From positions 1 to 5,029 of the forward strand of contig PMBW01000084.1 of assembly GCA_003153075.1 (NCBI GenBank): a stretch of DNA of 5,029 nucleotides, given 5' to 3'. Shown in pieces: positions 1 through 4,908 of the stretch (its first letter is position 1; the number at the start of each line of letters is the position of its first letter). This DNA is from Dehalococcoidia bacterium (GTDB lineage: Bacteria; Chloroflexota; Dehalococcoidia; Dehalococcoidales; Fen-1064). The translations under genes and the position numbers were made by a program. The notes under the pieces were generated by a model. It saw only the letters and a list, made by a program, of their open reading frames with translations. It was not told where the DNA came from and did not search any database.

Positions 1-1
1 T

Positions 2-103
2 GGAGTTGTTGTAGCGAACAAACTGCTCGACAAACTCGGAATTTCTTCTGACCGGTTGATTGAAGGGGCTTATGTCGAATTATTAAACAAAGGGGTTGAT
101 TAG
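2..103 (+). CDS. C-terminal fragment of a gene cut by the left edge, possibly an LLH-type phage holin
   Basis: An open frame runs from the window edge to a TAG at 101-103 and gives 33 residues, starting GVVVANKLLDKLGI and ending YVELLNKGVD. The pattern, a lysine/leucine helix, then LGI, a short polar turn, and a closing helix of the type LIEGAYVELLNK, resembles the end of LLH-family phage holins, which usually finish with LIEAAV-ELN. That resemblance is from memory of the family, and the fragment is too short to be sure. The membrane segment and the start lie outside the window. No U-tract terminator follows the stop; a small hairpin repeat lies at 134-152 instead. Other short helical C-termini would fit equally well. 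Confidence 0.45.
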   Translation, partial: GVVVANKLLDKLGISSDRLIEGAYVELLNKGVD

Positions 104-133
104 CCCGTACAAATAATACAGCCGCCCGTATCA

Positions 134-152
134 GGACAAACGCCGTTCGTCC
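134..152. repeat. Small hairpin repeat between the left-edge gene and the toroid-like gene
   Basis: The arms GGACAAAC (134-141) and GTTCGTCC (145-152) pair around the loop GCC with one A-C mismatch. Read on the minus strand the mismatch becomes a G-U wobble, so the stem would be fully paired in RNA. The sequence TGTAGGGACGAACGGCG on the minus strand resembles short dispersed repeats seen between genes in many bacterial genomes. No T-run follows on the plus strand, so it is not a classic terminator. Copy number in the genome cannot be judged from here. Confidence 0.45.
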
Positions 153-244
153 CTACATAACAATTTATGTAATGGCTATTTTAGTATTGTCGTCATTTTG
201 TGTATCATGTGCATATGACTGAATTCTACACCCAGGAGGCCGTC

Positions 245-1171
245 ATGAGTGAAAACATCACCTCATGGATAAAAGAGGGTTCACCCTGGCTGAAATATGC
301 CGTAGAAACACAATTACTGGATAAAAAGTCTGACGTTGCGCCGGTCGTAAAAGATAAATCTATCAATGCGGTTATTAAGCGGCTTAAGGACAATCAGGCC
401 GGGATTCCGGCGCTAAAAACCGGCAAGGTCGCCTACACCAGCACCGGCAACGCTTTCTGGGACCTGTATTTTTCGGCCGATATTGGGTTGAGCGTAAAAG
501 ATATTGGAATTGAGAAGGAAGTAAAAGACTTTTTTGAGCTGCAGCTGGAGGACGGGTCTTTCCTGATCATGGACGGCAGCAAATCCGGCTATCACTGCAT
601 CCCGACAATCATTTTGTCGTCGCTGGCGAAGATGGGCTACAAAGACGACCCGCATTTACAGAAATTTATTCAGAATGTCGTTGAGCTGCAGCGGCTGGAC
701 GGCGGGTGGCACTGCGCGGCCAGCCGGGCCAAGGGCAAGCGGTTGCAGGATTCGGAATCCTGCCCGATGGATAACGTGAACGTGCTGATGCTGCTGGCGC
801 AGTATGATGAATACCGCAAAGACAAGCGATTCAACGGCGCGATCGATTTGCTGCTCTCGCATTGGCGCAGGAAGGCAGAGCCGTGGCGGCCCTACGGTTT
901 CGGCATCGGCGGAGATTTTTGCAAACTCAAATACCCGGCGGTAAAATACGGCATTTTAAGATTTCTGGATGTGCTTTCAATGTATCCCTACGCGGTGAAA
1001 AGCCCGGAATTCCAGGAGATGCTGAAATTTGTGCAGCAAAAAGCAAAAAACGGCAGATACTGCGCCGAATCAGTGTCGCGGTCTTACGCGGAGTTTGATT
1101 TCGGGCAAACGAAAGAGCCCAGCCGCTGGATCACTTTTCTGGTGAATCGAATAGAGAAACGGGTGAGTTAA
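245..1171 (+). CDS. Prenyltransferase/squalene-cyclase-like alpha-alpha toroid protein of unknown function
   Basis: This 308-residue protein has no signal peptide or membrane segment, so it is probably cytosolic. The start is ATG 245 because AGGAGG lies at 234-239; an in-frame GTG at 200 would add 15 residues but has no such site. It shows helix-rich repeats with QW-like turns: ELQLEDGSF (about 98-106) and ELQRLDGGWHC (about 147-157). These are followed by CPMDNVNVLML (173-183) and KLKYPAVKYGILRFLDVLS (227-245). Such repeats are typical of the terpenoid cyclase/protein prenyltransferase toroid fold. The length is about half that of a squalene-hopene cyclase, and the DXDD protonation motif is not visible, so triterpene cyclisation is unlikely. 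Cysteines (for example C118, C157, C173, C226) and histidines are present, but no metal site can be assigned. It stands alone, convergent with thi4. Fold call moderately sure; function unknown. Confidence 0.75.
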   Translation: MSENITSWIKEGSPWLKYAVETQLLDKKSDVAPVVKDKSINAVIKRLKDNQAGIPALKTGKVAYTSTGNAFWDLYFSADIGLSVKDIGIEKEVKDFFELQLEDGSFLIMDGSKSGYHCIPTIILSSLAKMGYKDDPHLQKFIQNVVELQRLDGGWHCAASRAKGKRLQDSESCPMDNVNVLMLLAQYDEYRKDKRFNGAIDLLLSHWRRKAEPWRPYGFGIGGDFCKLKYPAVKYGILRFLDVLSMYPYAVKSPEFQEMLKFVQQKAKNGRYCAESVSRSYAEFDFGQTKEPSRWITFLVNRIEKRVS

Positions 1172-1203
1172 AGGGGAACATAGTCTCTCCAGCTCCTTTT
1201 TTT
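1170..1203 (+). terminator. Weak candidate terminator after the toroid-like gene
   Basis: Directly overlapping the TAA stop, AAAGGGGA (1170-1177) can pair with TCCTTTTT (1194-1201), including two G-U pairs and a 16-nt loop, and a run of seven T (1197-1203) follows. The stem is short and uses part of the T-run itself, so it is a marginal intrinsic terminator. No better candidate is visible for this gene on the plus strand. Confidence 0.3.
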
Positions 1204-1204
1204 C

Positions 1205-1390
1205 AATGGATTCCCGGTTAGTCATCAGGCTGTCCGGAATTACCTGGATTGCCGGTCAATCCCGACAATGACAAAAACAGTATTAATTCCAGCAGAGCTG
1301 GAATTAATACTAACCAATCGTCATTCCCGCGCAGGCAGGAATCCAAAAAATATCTACCGCTAAAATTATCAGACAACTTCAGAATGACTT
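1205..1390. repeat. Cluster of short dispersed palindromic repeats in a convergent intergenic region
   Basis: The gap between the convergent genes holds several pieces with the same ends. TGGATT at 1208-1213 and again at 1245-1250 are left-end motifs; AATGAC at 1267-1272 is a right end; GTCATT (1320-1325) and GGAATCCA (1338-1345) are the same motifs inverted; AATGAC recurs at 1383-1388. Within it, ATTGCCGG...CCCGACAAT (1248-1269) and ATTCCCGC-GCAG-GCAGGAAT (1323-1342) each fold into a small hairpin. The latter resembles the ATTCCC-N8-GGGAAT (dRS3-like) repeats found dispersed in many genomes. Two inverted outer copies flank a perfect palindrome (1279-1311). I see no protein-coding gene here. 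Confidence 0.6.
1274..1311 (-). terminator. Probable intrinsic terminator of thi4 (perfect 15-bp stem)
   Basis: AGTATTAATTCCAGC (1279-1293) and its exact complement (1297-1311) form a 15-bp stem with the three-base loop AGA. On the minus strand the stem is followed by G and five T (plus-strand A-run 1273-1277), while on the plus strand no T-run follows. That polarity fits termination of thi4, whose stop lies about 105 bases upstream on the minus strand. The stem is AT-rich at its base, which is less favourable than a GC-rich terminator, and it sits inside a repeat cluster, so it may be a repeat element doing this job incidentally. Confidence 0.5.
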
Positions 1391-1416
1391 GTTATCGCCA
1401 ATGTGAGGTAAATTTA

Positions 1417-2211
1417 TTATTTTCCTTTGCCGGTTGTTTGATTCAACAAATTTACGGCCAGTTCGGCGGCCTGTTTGCCGGAAATTAGCATACCGCCGAA
1501 TATCGCGCCCATGCGCGGATAGCCGTAGACGGCATTGATCGCCATCCCGCTCGCCAGCAGGCCGGGAAATACCTGTCTGGCTTCGGCTACCAGTTCCCGT
1601 TCGCCGACTTCCGCCCACATCGGTTTCTCCCCGATGACATTGCCAGTCTTTGTGTCTAACCGATTGCCAATTTTCCGCGTAACGATGCGGCAGACCTCGG
1701 CATCGTGCCCGGTGGCGTCGATGACAAGTTTAGCCCTGATCACCAGCGGGTCGACATGCAGGTTGGCAATATTGACCGCGCTCCAGTTAAGCACCAGGCC
1801 GGTTATGCGGTCGTTTTCGCGAATCATCACATCCTCCACGGAAATCAGGTTAAAGATGCGGGTGCCGGCTTTGACACAGCGGTAGCAGAGGGCGGAAACT
1901 GCCTCCACCGAACCGGCAACATAATAGCCGTCCTGATATCTTACCGCGGTGACCCCGAATTCATCCAGAATGCCTTTGGCTTCATCCTGCACGACAATTT
2001 TATTGAACATCATGCCGCCGCCCCACATGCCGCCGCCGATGCTCAGTTTTTTATCAAACAGGGCGGTTTTAACCCCCTGCTTTCCCAGGTAATAACCGGC
2101 AGCCAGACCGGACGGACCGCCGCCTACCACGGCGACATCTACTTCCATGTAGTCCAGCAATTCTCTGGTATAACTCTCTGTGATTGCCTTTGAAATAACA
2201 ATTTCATCCAT
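1417..2211 (-). CDS. thi4: Sulfide-dependent ADP-thiazole synthase, Thi4 family
   Basis: This 264-residue cytosolic enzyme should make ADP-thiazole, the thiazole half of thiamine, from NAD, glycine and a sulfur donor. The Rossmann nucleotide-binding loop VVGGGPSG lies at about 28-35, with the family signatures GGGMWGGGMMFN (59-70), DATGHDAEV (165-173) and GYPRMGAIFGGMLISG (230-245). Yeast Thi4 gives up its own sulfur from Cys205 in a CMDPN context and dies after one turnover. The matching segment here reads LHVDPL, with His152 in that place, as in the methanogen enzymes that use free sulfide and iron(II) and turn over many times. Hence an anaerobic, sulfide-using catalyst is inferred. The start is supported by GGAGGT (plus 2220-2225), eight bases before ATG. 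Two adjacent TAA codons end it. A TPP riboswitch controls it. Family call very sure; sulfur source inferred from the residue. Confidence 0.95.
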   Translation of the reverse strand: MDEIVISKAITESYTRELLDYMEVDVAVVGGGPSGLAAGYYLGKQGVKTALFDKKLSIGGGMWGGGMMFNKIVVQDEAKGILDEFGVTAVRYQDGYYVAGSVEAVSALCYRCVKAGTRIFNLISVEDVMIRENDRITGLVLNWSAVNIANLHVDPLVIRAKLVIDATGHDAEVCRIVTRKIGNRLDTKTGNVIGEKPMWAEVGERELVAEARQVFPGLLASGMAINAVYGYPRMGAIFGGMLISGKQAAELAVNLLNQTTGKGK

Positions 2212-2219
2212 TTTTTCAG

Positions 2220-2225
2220 ACCTCC
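2220..2225 (-). promoter_or_regulatory. Ribosome binding site of thi4
   Basis: On the minus strand GGAGGT lies eight bases upstream of the thi4 ATG (complement at 2209-2211). This fixes the start codon and indicates strong translation once the riboswitch allows readthrough. Confidence 0.8.
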
Positions 2226-2322
2226 AAATAATTTTTAATACGGAATAGGCAGCAGACTCACGGCTCTTTGGGGTTAAGTGATAGTCATCCTCCGTTTTTT
2301 ATTTGCGAGCCGCAGCGGTCTG

Positions 2323-2369
2323 AAAAATAAAAAAACCAGAAGCTGTAAAATAACAAGGACTTCTGGTTT
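2323..2369 (-). terminator. Riboswitch-controlled intrinsic terminator in the thi4 leader
   Basis: On the minus strand AAACCAGAAG (plus 2360-2369) pairs perfectly with CTTCTGGTTT (plus 2333-2342) around a 17-base loop, followed by a U-rich tract of the form U7-A-U5 (plus 2323-2335). It lies just downstream of the TPP aptamer and about 110 bases before thi4. This arrangement fits transcription attenuation: TPP bound to the aptamer lets this hairpin form and stops transcription. A possible competing pairing is GGGAAGU at the 3' end of the aptamer (plus 2377-2383) with the terminator arm GCUUCU, including G-U pairs; that antiterminator is inference. Confidence 0.85.
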
Positions 2370-2378
2370 CACGTTTAC

Positions 2379-2460
2379 TTCCCTACGCTCGCATTATCGA
2401 GGTCAGGTTCAAAGGGTCGTCCGCTTGCGGCGGGCTCTCAGCCTTCCAGCTCCCCCAGTT
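2379..2460 (-). ncRNA. TPP riboswitch (THI box) aptamer
   Basis: Read on the minus strand, the conserved THI-box elements occur in order: GGGGGAGC, GGCTGAGA (CTGAGA at plus 2436-2441), ACCCTTTGAACCTGA (plus 2403-2417), GATAATGC (plus 2391-2398) and GCGTAGGGA (plus 2380-2388). A short variable arm CCG-CAAG-CGG (plus 2421-2430) makes P3a, and CTCG...CGAG closes the P5 arm around the GATAATG segment. The outer P1 stem looks weak (ACU with AGU). The aptamer begins within about 10 bases of the predicted transcript start and is followed by a terminator, so thiamine pyrophosphate should reduce thi4 expression by early termination. Confidence 0.95.
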
Positions 2461-2476
2461 ATATTCAGTTATCAAT

Positions 2477-2506
2477 ATTATGTGACAGATAGGCATTAAT
2501 TGTCAA
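2477..2506 (-). promoter_or_regulatory. Sigma-A-type promoter of the thi4 leader
   Basis: On the minus strand a consensus -35 box TTGACA (plus 2501-2506) is followed after 18 bases by CATAAT (plus 2477-2482), five of six matches to the -10 consensus. Transcription would start near plus 2470, just ahead of the TPP aptamer, which is exactly where the leader should begin. An alternative -10, TAATAT, two bases further on gives a less favourable spacing of 20. Confidence 0.6.
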
Positions 2507-2579
2507 TGGGTGAGAGGGGTTTTTTCTTTTCGGCGGTTGTCCGTGTTATCATATTTTTATCTCCGGAAACAAATCATAT

Positions 2580-2585
2580 GGAGGT
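2580..2585 (+). promoter_or_regulatory. Ribosome binding site of the PhzF-family gene
   Basis: GGAGGT lies five bases before ATG 2591 and eight before ATG 2594, and decides the start against an upstream in-frame codon at 2510 that would add 27 residues lacking PhzF similarity. The site cannot choose between the two adjacent ATG codons. Confidence 0.75.
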
Positions 2586-2590
2586 ACACA

Positions 2591-3406
2591 ATGATGAAAA
2601 TATACCAGGTGGACGCTTTTACCAATCAGGTTTTTAAGGGGAACCCGGCCGGTGTTTGCATCCTGCCGCCGGATAAAATGACGGATAACGAACTGATGCA
2701 AAATATCGCAATGGAGATGAACCTGTCAGAGACGGCCTTCCTCTGCAAACAGGGAGCCGAATACCAGTTGCGCTGGTTCACGCCCGAAACCGAAGTGTCG
2801 TTCTGTGGACACGCCACGCTTTCATCGGCGCATATCCTGTGGGAAACCGGCGTGGAAAGTAAACAAGATACAATTCAATTCAATACGCTCACCGGCAAAC
2901 TCTTTGCGAGGTATAAGCAGGGTAAAGTAGAGCTGGATTTTCCCTCTTTCGCAGTGGAGAAAATACCTCCCCACAAAGAGATCAACAAGGCGCTGGGGAT
3001 TACGCCGCTCTTTTCTGGAATTGCCAACAGCAGATATTTGTTAGAGGTCAATAATTTACAAACACTGCAGTCCTTGCAGCCGGATTTTGCGAAACTGAAA
3101 ATCCTCGGGCGGGCCTTTTGCGTCACCTGCGGGTCAGATAAACCTGAATATGATTTTTATTCACGCTATTTCGCGCCGGCGGTCGGCATCAACGAAGACC
3201 CTGTGACCGGCTCGGCGCATGCTTCATTGACCCCCTACTGGAGCAAGAAGCTGGGTAAAAACATATTGAAAGCCTTTCAGGCCTCTAAGCGCGGCGGCAT
3301 ATTGGAATGCGAGATGGCCGAAAACGGCCGGGTCTTGATCAGGGGAGATGCCAGAACGGTGTTTGAAACCCGGTTAGTTCTCTCGCCCCTCGTGGGAGAG
3401 AGTTAA
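2591..3406 (+). CDS. PhzF-family isomerase/epimerase-like protein
   Basis: The product is 271 residues (270 if ATG 2594 is used), the usual size for the family, which has two DAP-epimerase-like halves. N-terminal signatures are IYQVDAFTNQVFKGNPAGV (4-22), NLSETAF (44-50) with the conserved catalytic glutamate E47, and RWFTPETEVSFCGHATL (61-77). The C-terminal half has GINEDPVTGSAHASL (199-213), including D203. In Pseudomonas PhzF isomerises a dihydro-hydroxyanthranilate in phenazine synthesis; most relatives in other bacteria have unknown substrates, and no phenazine genes are near, so the reaction is not assigned. The final residues, roughly SPLVGES after RLVL, are encoded by a repeat bordering the DUF559 relic and look like a replaced C-terminus. 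It is divergent from thi4; no convincing own promoter was found. Confidence 0.92.
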   Translation: MMKIYQVDAFTNQVFKGNPAGVCILPPDKMTDNELMQNIAMEMNLSETAFLCKQGAEYQLRWFTPETEVSFCGHATLSSAHILWETGVESKQDTIQFNTLTGKLFARYKQGKVELDFPSFAVEKIPPHKEINKALGITPLFSGIANSRYLLEVNNLQTLQSLQPDFAKLKILGRAFCVTCGSDKPEYDFYSRYFAPAVGINEDPVTGSAHASLTPYWSKKLGKNILKAFQASKRGGILECEMAENGRVLIRGDARTVFETRLVLSPLVGES

Positions 3407-3418
3407 AGAGAGGGGGCG
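3380..3418 (+). repeat. Left inverted repeat bordering the DUF559 relic
   Basis: CTCTC-G-CCC (3380-3388) and GGG-A-GAGAG (3394-3402) make a hairpin with one mismatch. It is followed inward by GAGAGGGGG (3408-3416). The order CTCTC, then GGGAGAG (3394-3400), seven bases, then GAGAGGG (3408-3414) recurs in inverted orientation at 3762-3795 on the other side of the DUF559 gene. The repeat overlaps the last codons and stop of the PhzF gene. Confidence 0.55.
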
Positions 3419-3760
3419 ATTCGAAATTGCAAAAACCAAATCCTGTCAATCGAGCAAAAGAACTACGTCATCGTGAAACTGAAGCCGAACAGATAATCTA
3501 ATCGTGGTTGCGGACAAAAAAATTAAATGGGGTAAAATTCCGTCGACAAGAGCCTATCGGTCCCTACGTTGTTGATTTTGTTAGTTATGAAAAAAAGTTG
3601 ATAATTGAAATTGATGGCGGACAGCATAGTTTTGAAGGGAACAAAGAAAACGATGAAGCAAGAACCAAGTGGGGGTTTCGAGTAATACGATGCTGGAATA
3701 ATGATGTATCTTTAAATTTGGAGGGTGTAATGGCACAAATTAGCGAAGCACTTGAAGTAC

Positions 3761-3800
3761 ACCCTCTCCCTTTCCCTCTCCCATTAAAGGGAGAGGGAAC
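3761..3800 (+). repeat. Right inverted repeat bordering the DUF559 relic, with an 11-bp hairpin
   Basis: TTCCCTCTCCC (3772-3782) and GGGAGAGGGAA (3789-3799) form a perfect 11-bp stem with loop ATTAAA. CCCTCTCCC also occurs just before it (3762-3770), so the arm is partly duplicated. Read on the minus strand it gives CTCTC, 8 bases, GGGAGAG, 7 bases, GAGAGGG, matching the left border of the DUF559 region. No T-run follows, so it is not an obvious terminator. It encodes the proline-rich tail of the DUF559 frame. Confidence 0.6.
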
Positions 3801-3815
3801 TAACCACATTGGTTA
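3801..3815. repeat. Small palindrome at the end of the DUF559 frame
   Basis: TAACCA (3801-3806) and TGGTTA (3810-3815) are exact inverted copies separated by CAT and overlap the TAA stop at 3814-3816. It lies 51 bases before the deaminase start codon. It may be part of the repeat unit's edge or an operator; nothing here distinguishes those options. Confidence 0.3.
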
Positions 3816-3865
3816 ATCCTCCTTCGCGTAAAAAGTACATTGATTAGTTAAAAAAAGGAAATAAC

Positions 3866-4882
3866 ATGCCAAAAACAACAAACCCAACCTGGTACGAACG
3901 CGTGCCGAAGGTGGAACTGCATCTGCATCTGGAAGGGACGATCCCTTTGGATGCCCTCTGGCAATTAATGCAAAAATACGGCGGCGAACGGTCTGTGCCT
4001 GATATTGAGGCTCTGCAGCAGAAATTCCAGTACAAGGATTTCCCCCATTTTATCGAAACCTGGATCTGGAAAAATCAGTTCCTGCGGGAATACAATGATT
4101 TCACTTTTATTGCCGAAGCGGTGGCGAAAAATCTGGCGCGGCAGAATATAAAATACGCAGAGGTGTTTTACACTCCTTCCGATTTCTTTGAACACGGCCT
4201 CAAAATCCAAAAGCTGACCGAAGCTATCCGCACCGGGCTGGCGCGTGTAAAACAGACTGAAGTCAAGCTGATAATGGACTTTTGCCGCGACCGCGGTCCG
4301 GAAAACGCCGCGCAAAACCTCCTTGATGTCAACGAAGTTAAGCAGCTGGGGGTCATCGGCGTCGGCATCGGCGGTTCGGAACAAGTTTATCCGCCGGAGC
4401 CATTTGCACAGGTTTACACAAAAGCGCGGCAAATGGGTTTCCATACCGCCGCACATGCCGGCGAAGCTGCCGGACCGGAGAGTGTCTGGGGCGCCATTCG
4501 CAGTTTAAAAGCAGAAAGAATAGGGCACGGCACACGGGCGATCGAAGACGCACAGTTAATGAAATATCTGGCAGAAAAGCAGATTCCGCTAGAATGCTGT
4601 CCCCTTTCCAATGTCCGCACCGGTGTGGTGAAATCGATCGATGAACATCCGATAAAGAAATTCTTCGACGCGGGGCTGCTGGTGACCGTCAATACCGACG
4701 ACCCGGCGATGTTCGGTAATTCTTTGGCTGAAGAGTATCAACTGCTGGAAGAGCGGCTGGGGTTTTCCCGGGATGAAGTACACGCGCTGATCCTGAACGG
4801 GATCAATGCATCGTGGCTGCCCGAAAAGCGCAAGCAGGCGATGATTGACAGTTTTAGTAAGGATGAAAACTGGGTGGGGTAA
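3866..4882 (+). CDS. add: Adenosine deaminase-family metal-dependent hydrolase
   Basis: This 338-residue cytosolic TIM-barrel enzyme is full length for the family. Metal and catalytic motifs are all present: HLHLEG (19-24; zinc ligands H19 and H21), HAGEAAGPES (197-206; ligand H197, catalytic E200), IGHG (219-222; H221) and NTDDP (276-280; D278 ligand, D279). It should hydrolytically remove the 6-amino group of a purine nucleoside, typically adenosine to inosine, for purine salvage. The substrate is not certain. The segment GIGGSE (167-172) replaces the GFDLAGDE form of E. coli Add, and CPLSNVRTG (245-253) mixes features of adenosine and adenine deaminases, so an adenine or modified-nucleoside substrate (such as aminodeoxyfutalosine) is possible. 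The start has AAGGAA at 3855-3860, five bases upstream. It follows the DUF559 relic with no clear promoter. Confidence 0.9.
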   Translation: MPKTTNPTWYERVPKVELHLHLEGTIPLDALWQLMQKYGGERSVPDIEALQQKFQYKDFPHFIETWIWKNQFLREYNDFTFIAEAVAKNLARQNIKYAEVFYTPSDFFEHGLKIQKLTEAIRTGLARVKQTEVKLIMDFCRDRGPENAAQNLLDVNEVKQLGVIGVGIGGSEQVYPPEPFAQVYTKARQMGFHTAAHAGEAAGPESVWGAIRSLKAERIGHGTRAIEDAQLMKYLAEKQIPLECCPLSNVRTGVVKSIDEHPIKKFFDAGLLVTVNTDDPAMFGNSLAEEYQLLEERLGFSRDEVHALILNGINASWLPEKRKQAMIDSFSKDENWVG

Positions 4883-4908
4883 GGTAGTCAGGTTGCAATA
4901 TTAATCAT

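Larger units (their letters stand above)
3427..3816 (+). pseudogene. DUF559 (Vsr-like/PD-(D/E)XK-type) endonuclease-domain gene broken by an in-frame stop
   Basis: From TTG 3427 one frame reads RAKELRHRETEAEQII, then TAA (3499-3501), then SWLRTKKLNGVKFRRQEP and on without a frameshift. Intact DUF559 proteins read TDAEKLLWSRLR here, so the stop replaces the conserved tryptophan (TGG to TAA, two changes). After it come GPYVVDFVSYEKKLIIEIDGGQH, the nuclease-like core with acidic residues, and GFRVIRCWNNDV, both typical of the family. No ATG start is visible, so the 5' end is also doubtful. A fragment starting at TTG 3508 (102 residues) could still be translated but lacks the N-terminal helix. 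The tail HPLPFPLPLKGEG is encoded by the right-hand repeat. The DNA is more A-rich than its neighbours, which suggests a separate origin. DUF559 is placed by similarity among Vsr-like endonucleases; its role is not settled. Family call sure; broken state seen directly. Confidence 0.85.

Noticed and set aside
159..217. Promoter for the toroid-like gene (TTGTCG 187-192, TATCAT 203-208, CATATG 212-217)
   Set aside because: No -35/-10 pair has an acceptable spacing together with good matches, so I did not annotate one.
200..244. Upstream GTG start for the toroid-like gene
   Set aside because: There is no ribosome binding site before it, while AGGAGG sits directly before ATG 245.
1205..1390. CRISPR-like array
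   Set aside because: The repeats are short palindromes in both orientations with irregular spacing; there are no uniform repeat-spacer units and no cas genes.
1249..1488. A 79-codon plus-strand open frame in the convergent gap
   Set aside because: It runs through the repeat cluster and then antisense into the thi4 3' end, with no ribosome binding site and no recognisable domain.
1535..2193. Long plus-strand open frames opposite thi4 (116 and 162 codons)
   Set aside because: They are antisense shadows of a clearly identified gene and lack start signals.
2510..2590. Upstream start for the PhzF-family gene
   Set aside because: The 27 extra residues have no family similarity, and the strong GGAGGT at 2580-2585 points to ATG 2591 or 2594.
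3499..3501. The stop inside the DUF559 frame as a recoded codon
   Set aside because: It is TAA, which is not used for selenocysteine or pyrrolysine, and other genes in the window end normally with TAA; decay is simpler.
3809..3841. Promoter for add (TTGGTT 3809-3814 with TACATT 3836-3841)
   Set aside because: The spacing of 21 bases is too long and both boxes are poor matches.
3965..4456. A 163-codon minus-strand open frame opposite the deaminase gene
   Set aside because: It is antisense to a gene with a complete catalytic motif set and shows no domain of its own.
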